Part shown: positions 8,974-19,482 of the stretch, one piece after another
Numbering within the stretch: position 1 is the first letter of the stretch
How the letters are laid out: every line of letters starts with the position of its first letter
DNA from: Chara braunii
Taxonomy: Eukaryota; Streptophyta; Charophyceae; Charales; Characeae
Reading direction: 5' to 3'
DNA length: 37,312 nt
NCBI GenBank assembly: GCA_003427395.1
Contig: BFEA01000528.1
Location: forward strand, 263,153 to 300,464
Notes under the pieces: generated by a model
The model's database searches: none
The model's input: only the letters and a program-made list of their open reading frames with translations
Told to the model about the DNA's origin: nothing
Position numbers and translations under genes: made by a program

Positions 8974-10510
8974 CCACTTGTTGATTAAGGTAAGGACATT
9001 CAAGTTTCCATTTTTCTATCCGGCACGTTAGACCGGCGGTAGGTTTGGTGTGCGGAATGGTGGTGGCCATAGTATAGTCTGAACAGACCGGCACGAACGT
9101 TTAGTGCTCGCATGCTTGGCTGCGGATGGAGGAATGGCTCGAACGCTTTCTTGGTCGTGAGCGCTACGCCGCACTGGTTTATATGAGATTCCTCGCATGC
9201 TGGTTTAAGGCTTGGGCTTAGCCCTATAGGTTACAGCATTGGACTTGCGAAATGGAGGTGTGGGGATCGAGGCTAGCAGGCGACAGCTTAGGAAAGAAGC
9301 AGCATTGGATAAGAAGGGCTGAGGGGTCGACGGTCTCGCGGGAGGATCCCCCTTAGTTTTTGTAGGGGAAGGTCGATCGCGGGCCCGCATGGCAGGTCCG
9401 GGGAGGTGCTGGTAGGTCCCGCCCCCTTCGTTTTATTTTAAGTTATTTTTATTTTATTTTTCTGTTTCGTCCCATTCGGGTCCGAGCCAGGTGCTAGCTG
9501 GTAGCATCAGGGCCAAGCTTCTCCGATGGGCCGATCTCTGTGCCTCCCCTCCGGGCCCCTCCCCCTATGAATATCAGCAATCCCTGCTCAATGCCACTCG
9601 GCGGGGGGGGTGCTGCATCGAAAGTAGCTAAGCCCTTACAAGTCTCCTCGGGCCGGTCGTAGCAGCTGGGGAAGCAGCCCTGCTGAGGTATTGGCGGACC
9701 GAGTGGAGATAAGGGGCCGGGAACTTACCAGCCAGGTTGCTGATTCCCACTGAAATTGCGTGTGTGCGAGCAGCAGCGGGCGGAGTAAGGCAACGGAGCA
9801 ACCCAAGGCACTGTGAAGATGGGGCCGCTGCAGTAAACCCACCTACGGAGCCCCTCACCGCCTCCATCCGCACAGTCGCTGATTGGGTATTGGTGGCCAC
9901 CATTGAGATCGGCATCGGGCTGCACTTCACTCAGGCACGAGGTGCGGGCATTAAGGTGGTCTCAACGCCCTCCCATTAGTTGTAGCAGGAAACTGACCAA
10001 CGGCCAGGCATATTGTAAAACTTCGGGCGTTGGTTGTTCGGGGCAGATAGTTGGTAGGTGAGTGTTGCGTAGTGAGAGCCACCAGTCATGAATACTGGCC
10101 CGCTGATCGTCATGAACGGGGCCCGAACGATCTGGGCTAGCATGTAGAAGGAAGTGACCGGAGTGGGGCAGCTTGGGAGGAGGTGGCAATAGAGTCAGTG
10201 GGACAAAAGGTGCCCTGTTCGGTGGGCTTGGGTATAGAGACGGAAGACTAATCGAGCCACATAGCAGCTGGCTCTACTTGAAGATTCTCCCGGAGGTTGA
10301 AGTTGATGGGCAACAGCTCCTTACATGAAGGGATAGTTTTGCCAGATTCCGGATTCCTGGAGGAACGAGGTAAGTAGAGGCAACAGGCGCCGATATCCGG
10401 CAGGGCGAGGTAGAGAGAAAGGTCTGAATCCAGATACCCTAACGCGCCAGGTGCGTTAAAAGTAAATAGCAGAGATGGCAAAGAGGTGAGTGATGAGTGA
10501 TAACTGAAAG
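8974..10510. other. No gene recognised
   Basis: This is moderately GC-rich DNA with only short ORFs (100 codons or fewer). None has a recognisable domain or a start and codon pattern I would trust. Confidence 0.5.
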
Positions 10511-11125
10511 TATGTTTAGCTTACCCAATTCCCGATAGAATCGGGTGAAGTAAGAGTCGTTTTGAGGGTTTCTTGAGCGGGCGACCCCGAGTATTTTGGC
10601 GGATTAGAAAAAAGTTAGTAAGTTACAAGTTAGTGAAGGAAGAACGTGCGAGGAGAAATGACAGGAGTGAGTGATGGAAAAAGGAGTGAAGGGGTTAGCT
10701 CACTCGATTATCCATAAAATAGAGTGAGTGACGATGAAAATCGGGGGTTTGAGGGTCGGGCGAGTGTGATGATAGTGTTAGTTTTAGCGATAAGTTAGTA
10801 GAACGGGAATTCATGGGAAGAATCGTCGCGCGAGAATATGGAGGAGATGTAAAGGAGAGGGAAGAAAAGTGTAGAGAATGGTTGATTGCGAATGGAATTG
10901 AGCAAAGGGGGAATCGGAGTAGGAGTTTTGAACAAGGGCGAACCCGAATCTACCATCAGTTTAGGTAGAAGATTAGTGAGGGGACGGGTAGTGAAGGAAA
11001 GGGTTGCCAGAAAGCGTCGAAAGTGATGGATATGGAGCGAGTGAAGGCCGATTATTATCGTCTTATTCTAAGCGAAGTCGGGCAAGAAAGAATATGAAGT
11101 AAGAGTTTTTATAGGGCGATTCGAT
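10511..11125. repeat. Degenerate tandem repeat, about 180-bp period
   Basis: The segment from about 10519 and the segment from about 10698 align in order. Both have TTACCC- or CACTCG-type starts, then GAATCGGGTGA-like or AGAGTGAGTGA-like text, then a GGGTTT/GGGCGA block, then TTAGTA-rich text. Weaker traces continue to about 11100. It is too diverged to define a consensus by eye. Confidence 0.4.
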
Positions 11126-12850
11126 TCATGATATCAGCTGTGTAATCAGAGTACTAGCTCCGGCGTGGGAGAAAGAATAGGAAGGGAGATGAACCTACCC
11201 AGATCTTAGCAAGAGGTTCATTCATGCTCCGTTGAACCCAGTAAGGTGGCGAATGGAAGAGCGGAACACTCGAAGGGGAGAGTGTACAGAAGCAAGGCTA
11301 GTCGAGTAAATAAGAGGGAGTAATGAATGGAAGAGGGGGGTAACGGTGAAGGTCCGATTCCGGGATCAGAGGTTTGTCGGTAGTGAGGGTATATGTGAAG
11401 GAAGGAGACTACGAAAGGGACAATAGCGCAGACAGCGGGAACACGCAAAACGAAGGAAGGAGAACGAAGTGAAGAGGGGACGCTGGAAAGGAGCGAAGAC
11501 TTACCCGCCAGTGTGTGCGTCGTTCGTTCTATAGTCGGGGAAGGCGTGAGCCGATACGAAATTGGAGGCTTGCTAGTTAGCAGTAACGCCACTCGACAGC
11601 AACAATATGAGTAAGGACGAGCAAAAGGGACTTACCTACGGATCGGAGTCCCGCCATACGACCAATAGAGAAGCATGAGGCCATAGGGGAAGCAGGGAGA
11701 GCTGGACCAGGGGTCGGAGACTTACCGGATTGCTGGCGGGTGGCGCGACGTACCGAACAAAAGGGCTCATCGCCATCTCAACAGTGTGATGGGCTTACAA
11801 GCTCGAGAGGGGAAAGACTGTGGCACCTTGGGAGCCATCTCGCGACCAGTGCACTAGCTCGTTGCAGTAGGAGTTGGGCCGAGTAAACCTCTGACCGAGC
11901 CTGAACGATTTAAAGCACATGGCAGAGGGGACAGGGGACTAAATAGCGGTATAAGTCATGATCTGGGTACTGATCCGCTGCAGTTACTAGGCTGCAACTG
12001 TGTCACGGGGTATTGCTTCGATTGATCCTCCGTTTGCCTGTCCACTGCCTGATCACCGAGCTTGGCGCGTTGTCTGCAGTACATCACTACCTACCGTTGG
12101 GCATGCGGTTAGTACGATCATGCGGAGCCGGCCATGCAGACTGTTTCTTATTGTTGTAAGACTGTGGCAGCACGGGCTCGCTGCGCTTGATGCATGCACA
12201 ATCTGTTGTGCGAGCGGTGAGCGGTCTAAGCCTATGTTGCACTTCGGATAGAGCGTAGAAGGAAGACTGTATCTGAACATGGCTCTTCTGAGCGGCGTTA
12301 CTACAACTTTTTGAAGAATCATGACTCTTTCAGGTTGCGTTAACACAGATTGGTTGAAGGTGGAGTGCAACCTGCCACTCCTATCAAGATTGTGATCCTC
12401 TATGGCAGTAGGTGCAGTTCGGAGTGCAGGGCAAACTATTGTTTTTGCAGGTAGCAGTGCACAATTTGTGTTAGTCGCTGTGCGTCGCTAAAGTACAGTA
12501 CAACATCGTGTTAAGTTTTCGTATTATACGCTGCTGCAACACCCTGTATCTGCACTCGGGTGATGTACATGTGACGGTCTATGGAGGGGTATCAAGGGGT
12601 TATTGCTACAATTCAGGGAGTCATCAGAGGGTGACTTTGACAGTTTGACGTTGGAATTGACCAAGCTACTGCGTACTTGCCTGCCATTGCGGGGCCCTCA
12701 GGCGCATCAAGGAACCGCGGCCCTCTCACGCAAGTCTGAGTGCACCCTCCTTGGATCTGAGAGTCTCAAACCTTTCTCTATTTGCCCTTCTCTAGTTTGC
12801 CTGATGTGAAAGGGTTTTCTTGTTTTATTATGAGGGATAATTTTTTGTCT
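11126..12850. other. No gene recognised
   Basis: There are only small ORFs in mixed frames. The longest (11218-11592 on the minus strand) has no recognisable domain. No RNA gene is seen. Confidence 0.5.
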
Positions 12851-12853
12851 AAG

Positions 12854-13296
12854 GTTGAACATCGTTTCTAAGCCGAATGGCTTAAGCTTGAATACCACGC
12901 GCATAAGTACAACCTGAGTATAAGATAAAGTATTTTACCTATATCTGCATGTGAACTGGCAGTTGGGCATTGCTTCCAAGCCGAATGGCCCAGCGCTAAG
13001 TCATATCACTAAGAAGAGAAGGGAAATTACGAAGTATAATTGAAAATAGTCTGAGCAAGTTGAACATTGTTTCCAAGCCGAATGGTCAAGTCCCCTGCCC
13101 ATATTTGCACCTTCTTTTTTAGAACAAAGTCAGAAATTTATTAAATCTTGGATATTAAACAATTCAGGGCGGTTAGGCATTGTTTCCAAGCCGAATGGTC
13201 TAGTCAAATGCCCAAAGAAGAGAAAAGTAGTAGTGCAGCCTGTTCGTGTATATCTTAAAGCACGTTGGACATTGTTTCCAAGCCGAATGCTCTAAG
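12854..13296 (+). repeat. Five hairpin units with conserved loop
   Basis: The block GTTTCCAAGCCGAATG, or a close variant, recurs in five units starting at about 12855, 12963, 13060, 13173 and 13265 (spacing 92-113). In each, CATT (CATC in unit 1) faces AATG or ATGG across the loop, and outer bases also pair: TTGA with TCAA in unit 3, GGG with CCC in unit 2, TTGGA with TCTAA in unit 5. Spacer sequences between units are not conserved. Function unknown. Confidence 0.65.
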
Positions 13297-13589
13297 CATT
13301 TATGTCATATGTAAGTTGGGTATAAGGGGTAAAGATATCTGAAGACTCATGAACTATCTTATATGAAATAACTTGGGATTAGTGAGAGTACTTACCTTTG
13401 TGGTTTGGCCTGCATGATACTGAGAGCGACTACTACTTAGCCTGAGTTTCAGTTTGATAGGTAGTTGCTTAAGTTGCTCGCTACGTGCTAGAGCCATAGG
13501 AGTTAGTTTCAATTTCTGCATTTTCTGGACTAAGTTTATTTTTACTTAGGTCGATTTTTGCATTTTCTGGGATTATTTATTATACTTGG
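13297..13589. other. Spacer between two structured arrays
   Basis: AT-rich. TTTCTGCATTTTCTGG and TTTTTGCATTTTCTGG recur about 40 bp apart (about 13511-13570). No gene is seen. Confidence 0.4.
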
Positions 13590-14145
13590 TCTTGTATAAA
13601 TATTGGTAAGTCACTTTCTCTAAAGGAAGCGCTGCCAAAATTTCTACAAAACCAATGGGTTGGTTAGATTTTGTCCTTTCAAAAGTTCAACTTGTCTAAC
13701 TGTTATGACTTAGTAAAAATTTGGAGAGTCTCCTTTTCAAACGGAGTGCTGCCCAAATTTTTGCTAATTCAGAGAGTTAGACAAAATTGGACTTTAAGAA
13801 GTCAAAGTCACTTATTTTTTTCTGAACCTAGCTTTGTATAAATCTTGGAATAACACTTTCTCTACGGGAAGCGCTGCCAAAATTTCTACAAATCTAAGGA
13901 GTTAGTCAAATTTTGTTTTAAGTTGAACTCATGTATCGATCCTGAGTTCATATCTGACTTAGTACAAATTTGAGAAGTCTACCTTTTTAAAGGAAGTGCT
14001 GCCCAAATTCTCACTAAATTAGGGAGTTAGACAAATTTTGGCTTTCCAGAGTTATAAATTATTCTTGCTTGCATATTTTTGGCTATTATAAATTCTGCGA
14101 AGACACTTTTCTTACGGGAAGCGCTGCCGAAATTTTCCTAGTTTA
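13590..14145 (+). repeat. Five-unit tandem array, period about 125 bp, GGAAGCGCTGCC core
   Basis: The core GGAAGCGCTGCC (variants GGAGTGCTGCC, GGAAGTGCTGCC) sits at 13625, 13743, 13867, 13992 and 14117. In most units AAATTTGG-like text before the core can pair with CCAAATTT-like text after it. A small internal hairpin (CTTTC with GGAAG, or CTCC with GGAG) can form inside. A GAGTTAGACAAATTTTG-like block separates units. There is no ORF. Satellite-like, function unknown. Confidence 0.7.
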
Positions 14146-15150
14146 GAGGAGTTAGATTATATTTCAACAGGTGGCGACTTTGACAAACCACTCTGTATAG
14201 AGAAAATTCGGTCAAAGATCTCCCTTTCCATTAGACATTGGTTTAAGGATAGATTCAGGCTTAATTAGGTAGAATGACCCGTGGTGGAATTGAGATACGG
14301 AGATTACGCTCGATTTTGACTCATAGATTTAGCTTGAAGTTGACATGTCTTATGTTAAAGGTCCTTCTGGACGTTTGATTTGAGGTCGGGATAAGATTCA
14401 TCTCGATCCTACAAGGATCGTCTTCTGTTATCACTGATAACAGGTCGGTTGCCGATTCGTCGGTTTACGACTCAATTCCAATTCACCCTCAATACTCAAC
14501 CTAAAAGACTTTAGCCCTGGTGATTTTATTGTTTTGGTAAGGTTTCACCCGGACTTTTATTGAATGGCCATTTAACAAAGGTACTGAGTATTTAATTATG
14601 GTTGGTTGGACAAGAGGTTGGGGCTTGCATGGCTAAAGCGAGGGGAACGAGTATAGAGAGTAGTTGGGGTTGACTCCGTGTAGTGCGTGAGCTCTTTTTT
14701 GACTCTTTGATGTGATTGCAGGTATGTTCTATTGGCCGGATTTTGGTTTTGACTGCTTGCCATCACATAGATACATATGGTTGTGAGGAGCCCCACTGTG
14801 ATTGTGAGAAGTGATCGTCACATACTTATCTCCCTTATATATATATATATATATGAGAACCTATGTGGGCGGTCCGCGTGGTCTGAAGGGTCACGCTTAA
14901 AGGTAAAAATTAGGGGTTGGGATTGAGGGAAGAAAAAAAACCCTCTTTACGAGGTCGTATGCTTCTTAGGGGTTTCTTAGTCGGACGTTAGTCCTGGGCC
15001 TGGATTCGAGGTCCTTGTCCAGGATATCTCAGACCCTAGACTCTGCAGGGGAGGAACCTTCCTTTGCACAGAGCCTATTTGCCCTGCCCGTCGAGACACC
15101 CGACCATGGGGCCAGTAATGTCGCGAGGGTTAAACGACATGTCCTTCAAC
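14146..15150. other. No gene recognised
   Basis: This holds a (TA)n run at about 14838-14854 and no persuasive coding region or RNA gene. Confidence 0.5.
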
Positions 15151-15156
15151 CGTTCA

Positions 15157-15185
15157 ATATCGTGAAGGGAAACCCCTCACGATAT
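15157..15185 (+). other. Strong hairpin
   Basis: A 13-nt arm (15157-15169) and its partner (15173-15185) form 12 of 13 pairs around an AAA loop: ATATCGTGA with TCACGATAT, and GGG with CCC. A second TTCAATATCGTGA follows about 50 bp downstream. There is no T-run, so it is not a bacterial-type terminator. Confidence 0.7.
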
Positions 15186-15226
15186 ATTCCTTCAGCCATT
15201 CAATATCGTGAGGCCAGAACTGCGAT

Positions 15227-16200
15227 TGTCGCGTATGACTAGCATCGTCGGTTGATGTAGGGAGGGTTTGTAGTTGCGCAACTTTATACTAAAGTCTTGC
15301 GCGCGACGTTCGTCCGTCCTAGTGTCTAGAGCTATGGGATCAAGCGATTCGTACGCATACGTGCGTGTCCAGAGCCCGAATAGGTCATTGGTGTCAACCG
15401 ACAAGGCTACCCGAGGTTGTGATTTTGGGATGTGGAGGCCCCTCGGCCTAATTTTGCTTTTTAGAGTTATTATAGTTGGACGTTGTAGTCCGTGACAGTC
15501 GTCAAAGTCAAACCCCTTGACTCACTTCTAGGCCTTAGGGGAAGGAGCTGGTCTCCAGGGCCGTAAGAGACGATTGTCACCACAGGTATGAACCCGTGTA
15601 CCACCCACTCTCCGCAGGGTGCAGAAGAGGGTGTGGTATTCAACCCCACTTGGCGGTTGTCCAACGTCAGGGGATTAACCCTCAAGGCGCGTGTCAGCCG
15701 ACACCTGAGTGTCCAGCGCGACCCTCGGATCCACGAGGGACCGCTTGATTATGGGCGCTACATAGTACATCATCATTGCGACTGCTTGCGTACGTTTGCA
15801 TTGCGAGTCGATATGGGTTAGCCCTGCATCCGCGCGGTTTTATACTAAGTCTCGCGTGCGACACCTATCTGATTTTCGCATCAGAAAGTTATGGGGTAAC
15901 TACTAAGGGACTAGGAGTACTGTCGCGTTGTTTGTTCAGTATCGTTCTGTATGTGTATATGTGTGTGTGTTTATTTTTATGTTCTTTGTAGTAGTGTGCA
16001 CGTGGAGTGTGGGATGCGTCGTAGTCGACCGGCGACGAGTCGCGCTTGGGACCTCAGACCCCCAAGATGTCGGTTCACGTGCAGGTCTGATAAATGCGTA
16101 TTACCGCACGTACCCCCTATGCTACAGCGAACGAGAAACGCCCTCGGCTGGTCCACCTCTGCGATTGCAATTGATCAGCTTTCGTACTATGGACTGGTAT
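15227..16200. repeat. Diverged dispersed repeats
   Basis: The segment at about 15250-15345 resembles about 15800-15895 (shared TTTATACTAA, GTCT and GCGAC blocks, about 557 bp apart). Separately, about 16022-16195 matches about 22021-22180: TAGTCGACCG and CTACAGCGAACGAG recur at 94-100 bp spacing in both. These may be old LTR or satellite remnants. No gag or pol sequence was found. Confidence 0.5.
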
Positions 16201-16445
16201 CTCGGCAGGGATACGCCCACCAGAGGGAGGTGACAACTCCCGTAAGGTGGAGGTAAGTCGTGCCCCGCGTAGGCGCTATCCTGTTGTAGGGGCTCGCAAG
16301 AGGTATGGCTGGTGCACTCGGCCGGAGCGGCTTGTGGAAGCTCCATCATGTTGTATTCGCGACGAGGATTTAGACCAACTTCTGCGTGACGCGGTCGGCA
16401 GGGTCCCGCGCTGCCCTTGTGCGGTACCGGACCGATGCGCTCGAC

Positions 16446-16524
16446 AGCGTGACGGCAGAAGGCTTGCAGGCTGGTCAACTTTGACAATGAAGTTGGAAAG
16501 CATGCTTGTTCCACCTATTTCCGA
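16446..16524 (+). pseudogene. Fragment of the terminal-repeat ORF
   Basis: About 80 nt closely match the terminal-repeat ORF near 2902-2980 and 7924-8002 and keep the same reading, RLAGWST followed by ESM and VPPI. Flanking sequence on both sides is unrelated to the retroelement. It sits in an open frame (16247-16555) that otherwise has no recognisable domain. Either this is a captured or relic fragment, or the segment belongs to a family used outside the element. Confidence 0.7.
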
Positions 16525-18520
16525 CACATTACCTGGTAGGTTGCACAGCGACTGAGTCTGGTGGCATGCGCGAGCGATAACACAACGCCACAGGTCCGGT
16601 TTTGTTTCGATTCCCCAAAGATAATATGCCAAGGGGGCTCGTTAAACACTCCTTCAATATGTAAAATCTATAAGGACGTAATCGTTCCACGTATCCTCGA
16701 GGAAGAAAATGGGAAACAAATGTGAAAACATTTCCTACAGAAATCCTTGTAGCATCCTCGTGGCGCAGCCATATTGTGCCCTAGTGCAAGGGACCTTGTG
16801 AGGTCCGTCGAAGCTCACGGATCCGCAACAATCGGAGCGGCAAAGACATGCATCGTCGACAACTTTTTTTTCTTCGGCTGGTCCATTGGTGTCCCGCCAG
16901 TAGTTGCACGGATATCTCCGGGCCTCGACGTTGGGATTTCAGGCAACAGGTCGCAAACGGTTACCATTAGAGGACTGTCGTTGTCGGGATTTATGTTCAA
17001 TTGGAGTTGTCGTCGTGGTGCGTCTCACCAGCTTTGTAGGGGTTCAACGGTCAAAAACATTGAATATTTTTCTCGATCCCCCTCCCACATCCCCACTCAT
17101 GTCCGCGAGGTGTGCCGTATGTTGTCCTCTACCGTTTGCTACCTTCATTGTCGTCGTTTGGTGCACCTCCACCGTCTTCGTGGAGTTAAGGCCCTCATGT
17201 ACGTGTTATTGATAGCCACCCTCAATCGAAGGCTGCCACTGCTGCTCCTAGTCGTGATTTTGCTTGTCGTGGTCCTCTTTTTCCACGTGTGCCTCCTCCA
17301 TTTCTCCATCGCGTCGCCTCGTCGTCCCATTGCCTCCATCGCGTCGTCGCATTGCCTGAGATCCTCCCACGCCTCCCCCATGATCCTCCCTTTCCTCCAC
17401 CACCTTGGCGTCGCTTGTGGAAGAACACCATTGTCGGGGCAAATGCCCTGACAAGGGTATTTGCAAGGAATTTTCAATGTCGAACACTGTCCAACTTTTT
17501 CGTTGAATTGAAAGACTTTATGAGACTAATGTTTGCCAAAAGTTATACAGACTTGGCTTATGACTGAGAGACTAAAAGTTTTTGAGCTTTAGTCCGGACG
17601 CTTGTGGCGTCCGAGAGTAACAACAGTAGCTGGCAGTGCTGTGTTTTTGTCGAGGCCGTAGAGGTGTGTGGATATGAGAATTTTAAGGCTACACTTATAC
17701 CTAAACGATTCAGAGCCTAAACGATCCGAAACCAATGGCCACACTAGGTTTGTGGCCGCGGCGCGATGAAATAAAGGCTGCATCCGCCTAAAATTGCTCC
17801 TCTCTAGGTACGTGTGTGGGGCTTGAATCCGTGCAGAGGGTCTTCGACCCCGGCAACGTGGCCTACTAAGTTGGGTGCTCGCCTAGTTGAAAGACGAGCA
17901 GCTGGCCACTCAAGGTAGGTGAAGCCTACCATACCACCAAAGGGCAAGTAGGAGCTAGTCTAGTCGGAACACGTGCCAGCCTGCTACACCATGGGTATGG
18001 GGATCGAGGCTTGAATGTCGCTGGGCTAGCTCCTTTTGACAAGAACAACCCAGCCAACATTAGCATGGCGCGGTCGATTTCTAACCACAAGATCTTCTCA
18101 TCTCGTGGCCGAAATTGGCCACGCTCGTGCAATGGCCGTAGGGATTCGGGTCGTATTTCAACAGTTCATGGGTTTCCCATAAATTTGACGAGACATTTGG
18201 CTGCCAACAGGATAAAAAAGGAAAAAAAAATAATTAATTAAAACTAAGTTACAGACAAAGCGCTAGATGGCGCCATCAGAAGTGACTGGGGCGTTTCAGT
18301 CCCTCAGTGCACTTAACGATACCCGTTTTAAACGGGCGACAATTTTTAAGGTAAGTTCTTTCTCTTTTTTTCGATTTTCTTTCAAGATTTGCTAGAAGTT
18401 TTTCTTCTTTTAGATTTTTCTTGGATTTTTTTTTAGATTTTTTTCTTATCTTGCTGTTTGAAATTTTACCAAGGTGTCCGTTCGGCAAACGGGCTAGAAC
18501 TGCTATAGCCTATCGGTAAG
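16525..18520. other. No gene recognised
   Basis: The longest open frame (16774-17451, plus) has no clear ATG, and its C-terminal half is low-complexity Leu/Val/Ser/Pro. I see no domain and do not call it. GGACGCTTGTGGCGTCC (17595-17611) and CCCGTTTTAAACGGG (about 18322-18336) are small palindromes. Confidence 0.45.
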
Positions 18521-18575
18521 GAGCAAAATCGGGTGAACCTACCACTAGAACGGGGCACTATCCACTGCTAACACA

Positions 18576-18584
18576 CGTGTGTAT

Positions 18585-18672
<88 letters not shown>
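18576..18672. repeat. (GT)n(GA)n compound microsatellite
   Basis: GT repeats at 18576-18619 run directly into GA repeats at 18619-18672. On the minus strand this reads (TC)n(AC)n, the same order as the other compound microsatellites in the window. Confidence 0.95.
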
Positions 18673-18674
<2 letters not shown>

Positions 18675-18826
18675 CTACCTGGCGATTTGGCCGTAGGGAC
18701 TTCCACCGATAGGATGAGTAAAATTGAATGAATCTTCGGCCAGAACCTAGGAAGGGGTGTATTCACTTCCCATAGGCACTGCCTAAGCCACTGCCATAGT
18801 ACTGGTTGTGGCCATTGCACGACCAT

Positions 18827-18887
18827 GCCAAACTGTTTCGTCGAACTTTCACCGACTCATCAGGAGGCTGAGACCCCGACAATCAAG
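18827..18887 (-). ncRNA. Hammerhead ribozyme, type III, well formed
   Basis: On the minus strand, CTGATGA occupies 18863-18857 and GAAA 18839-18836. Stem II is five pairs (GTCGG with TCGAC, one G-U) with loop TGAAAGT. Stem I is four pairs (GGGG with CCTC, one G-U) with loop TCTCAG. The triplet GTC (18880-18878) is the canonical cleavage site. Stem III is open and has about eight pairs with one mismatch, between the bases ending at GTC and the bases following GAAA. Type III hammerheads are typical of plant retrozymes. All core residues are present. Confidence 0.88.
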
Positions 18888-18965
18888 TAGTGTGTATGTG
18901 TTGTAGGATGAGCAAAATTGAATGAATTTACTACTAGAACATGGAAATATACACTACCACATGGG

Positions 18966-19437
18966 TTCCCCCCCCCTCCTCGTTTCACGAACGGCCTGAG
19001 AGACCGTTAGGTTTCGAAGTCGACCTTAGGGACAATAAGTCCCTGAAGCTGCGAAAACGGGCGTTGCCACACCCGTTTATTGCAGGCATAGGTTTTTTTC
19101 TTTTTGTTTTTTTTTCTTCTGCTTTTTTCTTTTCTTCTTTTGTTTTTCCTTCTTCTTGGGTTCCCCCCCGTTGTCATCGTGACACTATTTGACTGTGCCC
19201 GTTCACTTGTTGAAACGGGTTGCAGCTAGCAACAGCGCGTGAACCTGACGTTGTGGGCAGCCGGGTGAGGGCGCGTGTTGCAGCAGAAAGAGGAGTAAAC
19301 CTTGCTGAGAAAATGGCCAGGTGCTTCCGGGAATGGATGACCTTGGTTTCCGTAGGGGTAAACCAAGGCATCGAGCTCTTGGCCGTTGATCTAGGTCAAG
19401 GGTTAGGAGCACCGATTAATTTTTGCCTACTAGTAGT
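18966..19437. other. No gene recognised
   Basis: T-rich stretches lie at about 19090-19160. An open frame runs through 19220-19825, but it starts at TTG and overlaps the promoter-like site below, so I do not call it coding. Confidence 0.4.
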
Positions 19438-19482
19438 TGTGGGCAAAATAACTGCCCACATGCTCTCAGCTGGCTATAAAAG
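19438..19482 (+). promoter_or_regulatory. TATA box with upstream dyad, promoter-like
   Basis: TATAAAAG (19475-19482) lies 14 bases after a perfect inverted repeat, TGTGGGCA (19438-19445) and TGCCCACA (19453-19460). The arrangement suits an RNA polymerase II core promoter, possibly of a retroelement LTR. There is no clear downstream gene to assign it to. Confidence 0.4.

Larger units (their letters stand above)
18521..18965. repeat. Direct repeats around the minus-strand ribozyme
   Basis: GAGCAAAAT followed by CTACCACTAGAAC-like text occurs at about 18521-18575 and again, diverged, at about 18909-18965. AGGATGAG with AAAATTGAATGAAT occurs at about 18709 and 18904. The ribozyme lies between these copies. 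Direct repeats around a type III hammerhead would fit a retrozyme relic, but no primer-binding site or element ends could be fixed. Confidence 0.4.

Noticed and set aside
13590-14145. CRISPR-like or twister-ribozyme array
   Set aside because: Units are diverged over their whole 125 bp and spacers are not unique; the core does not match the twister consensus as I know it.
16774-17451. 225-codon open frame
   Set aside because: No ATG at the start, low-complexity second half and no domain.
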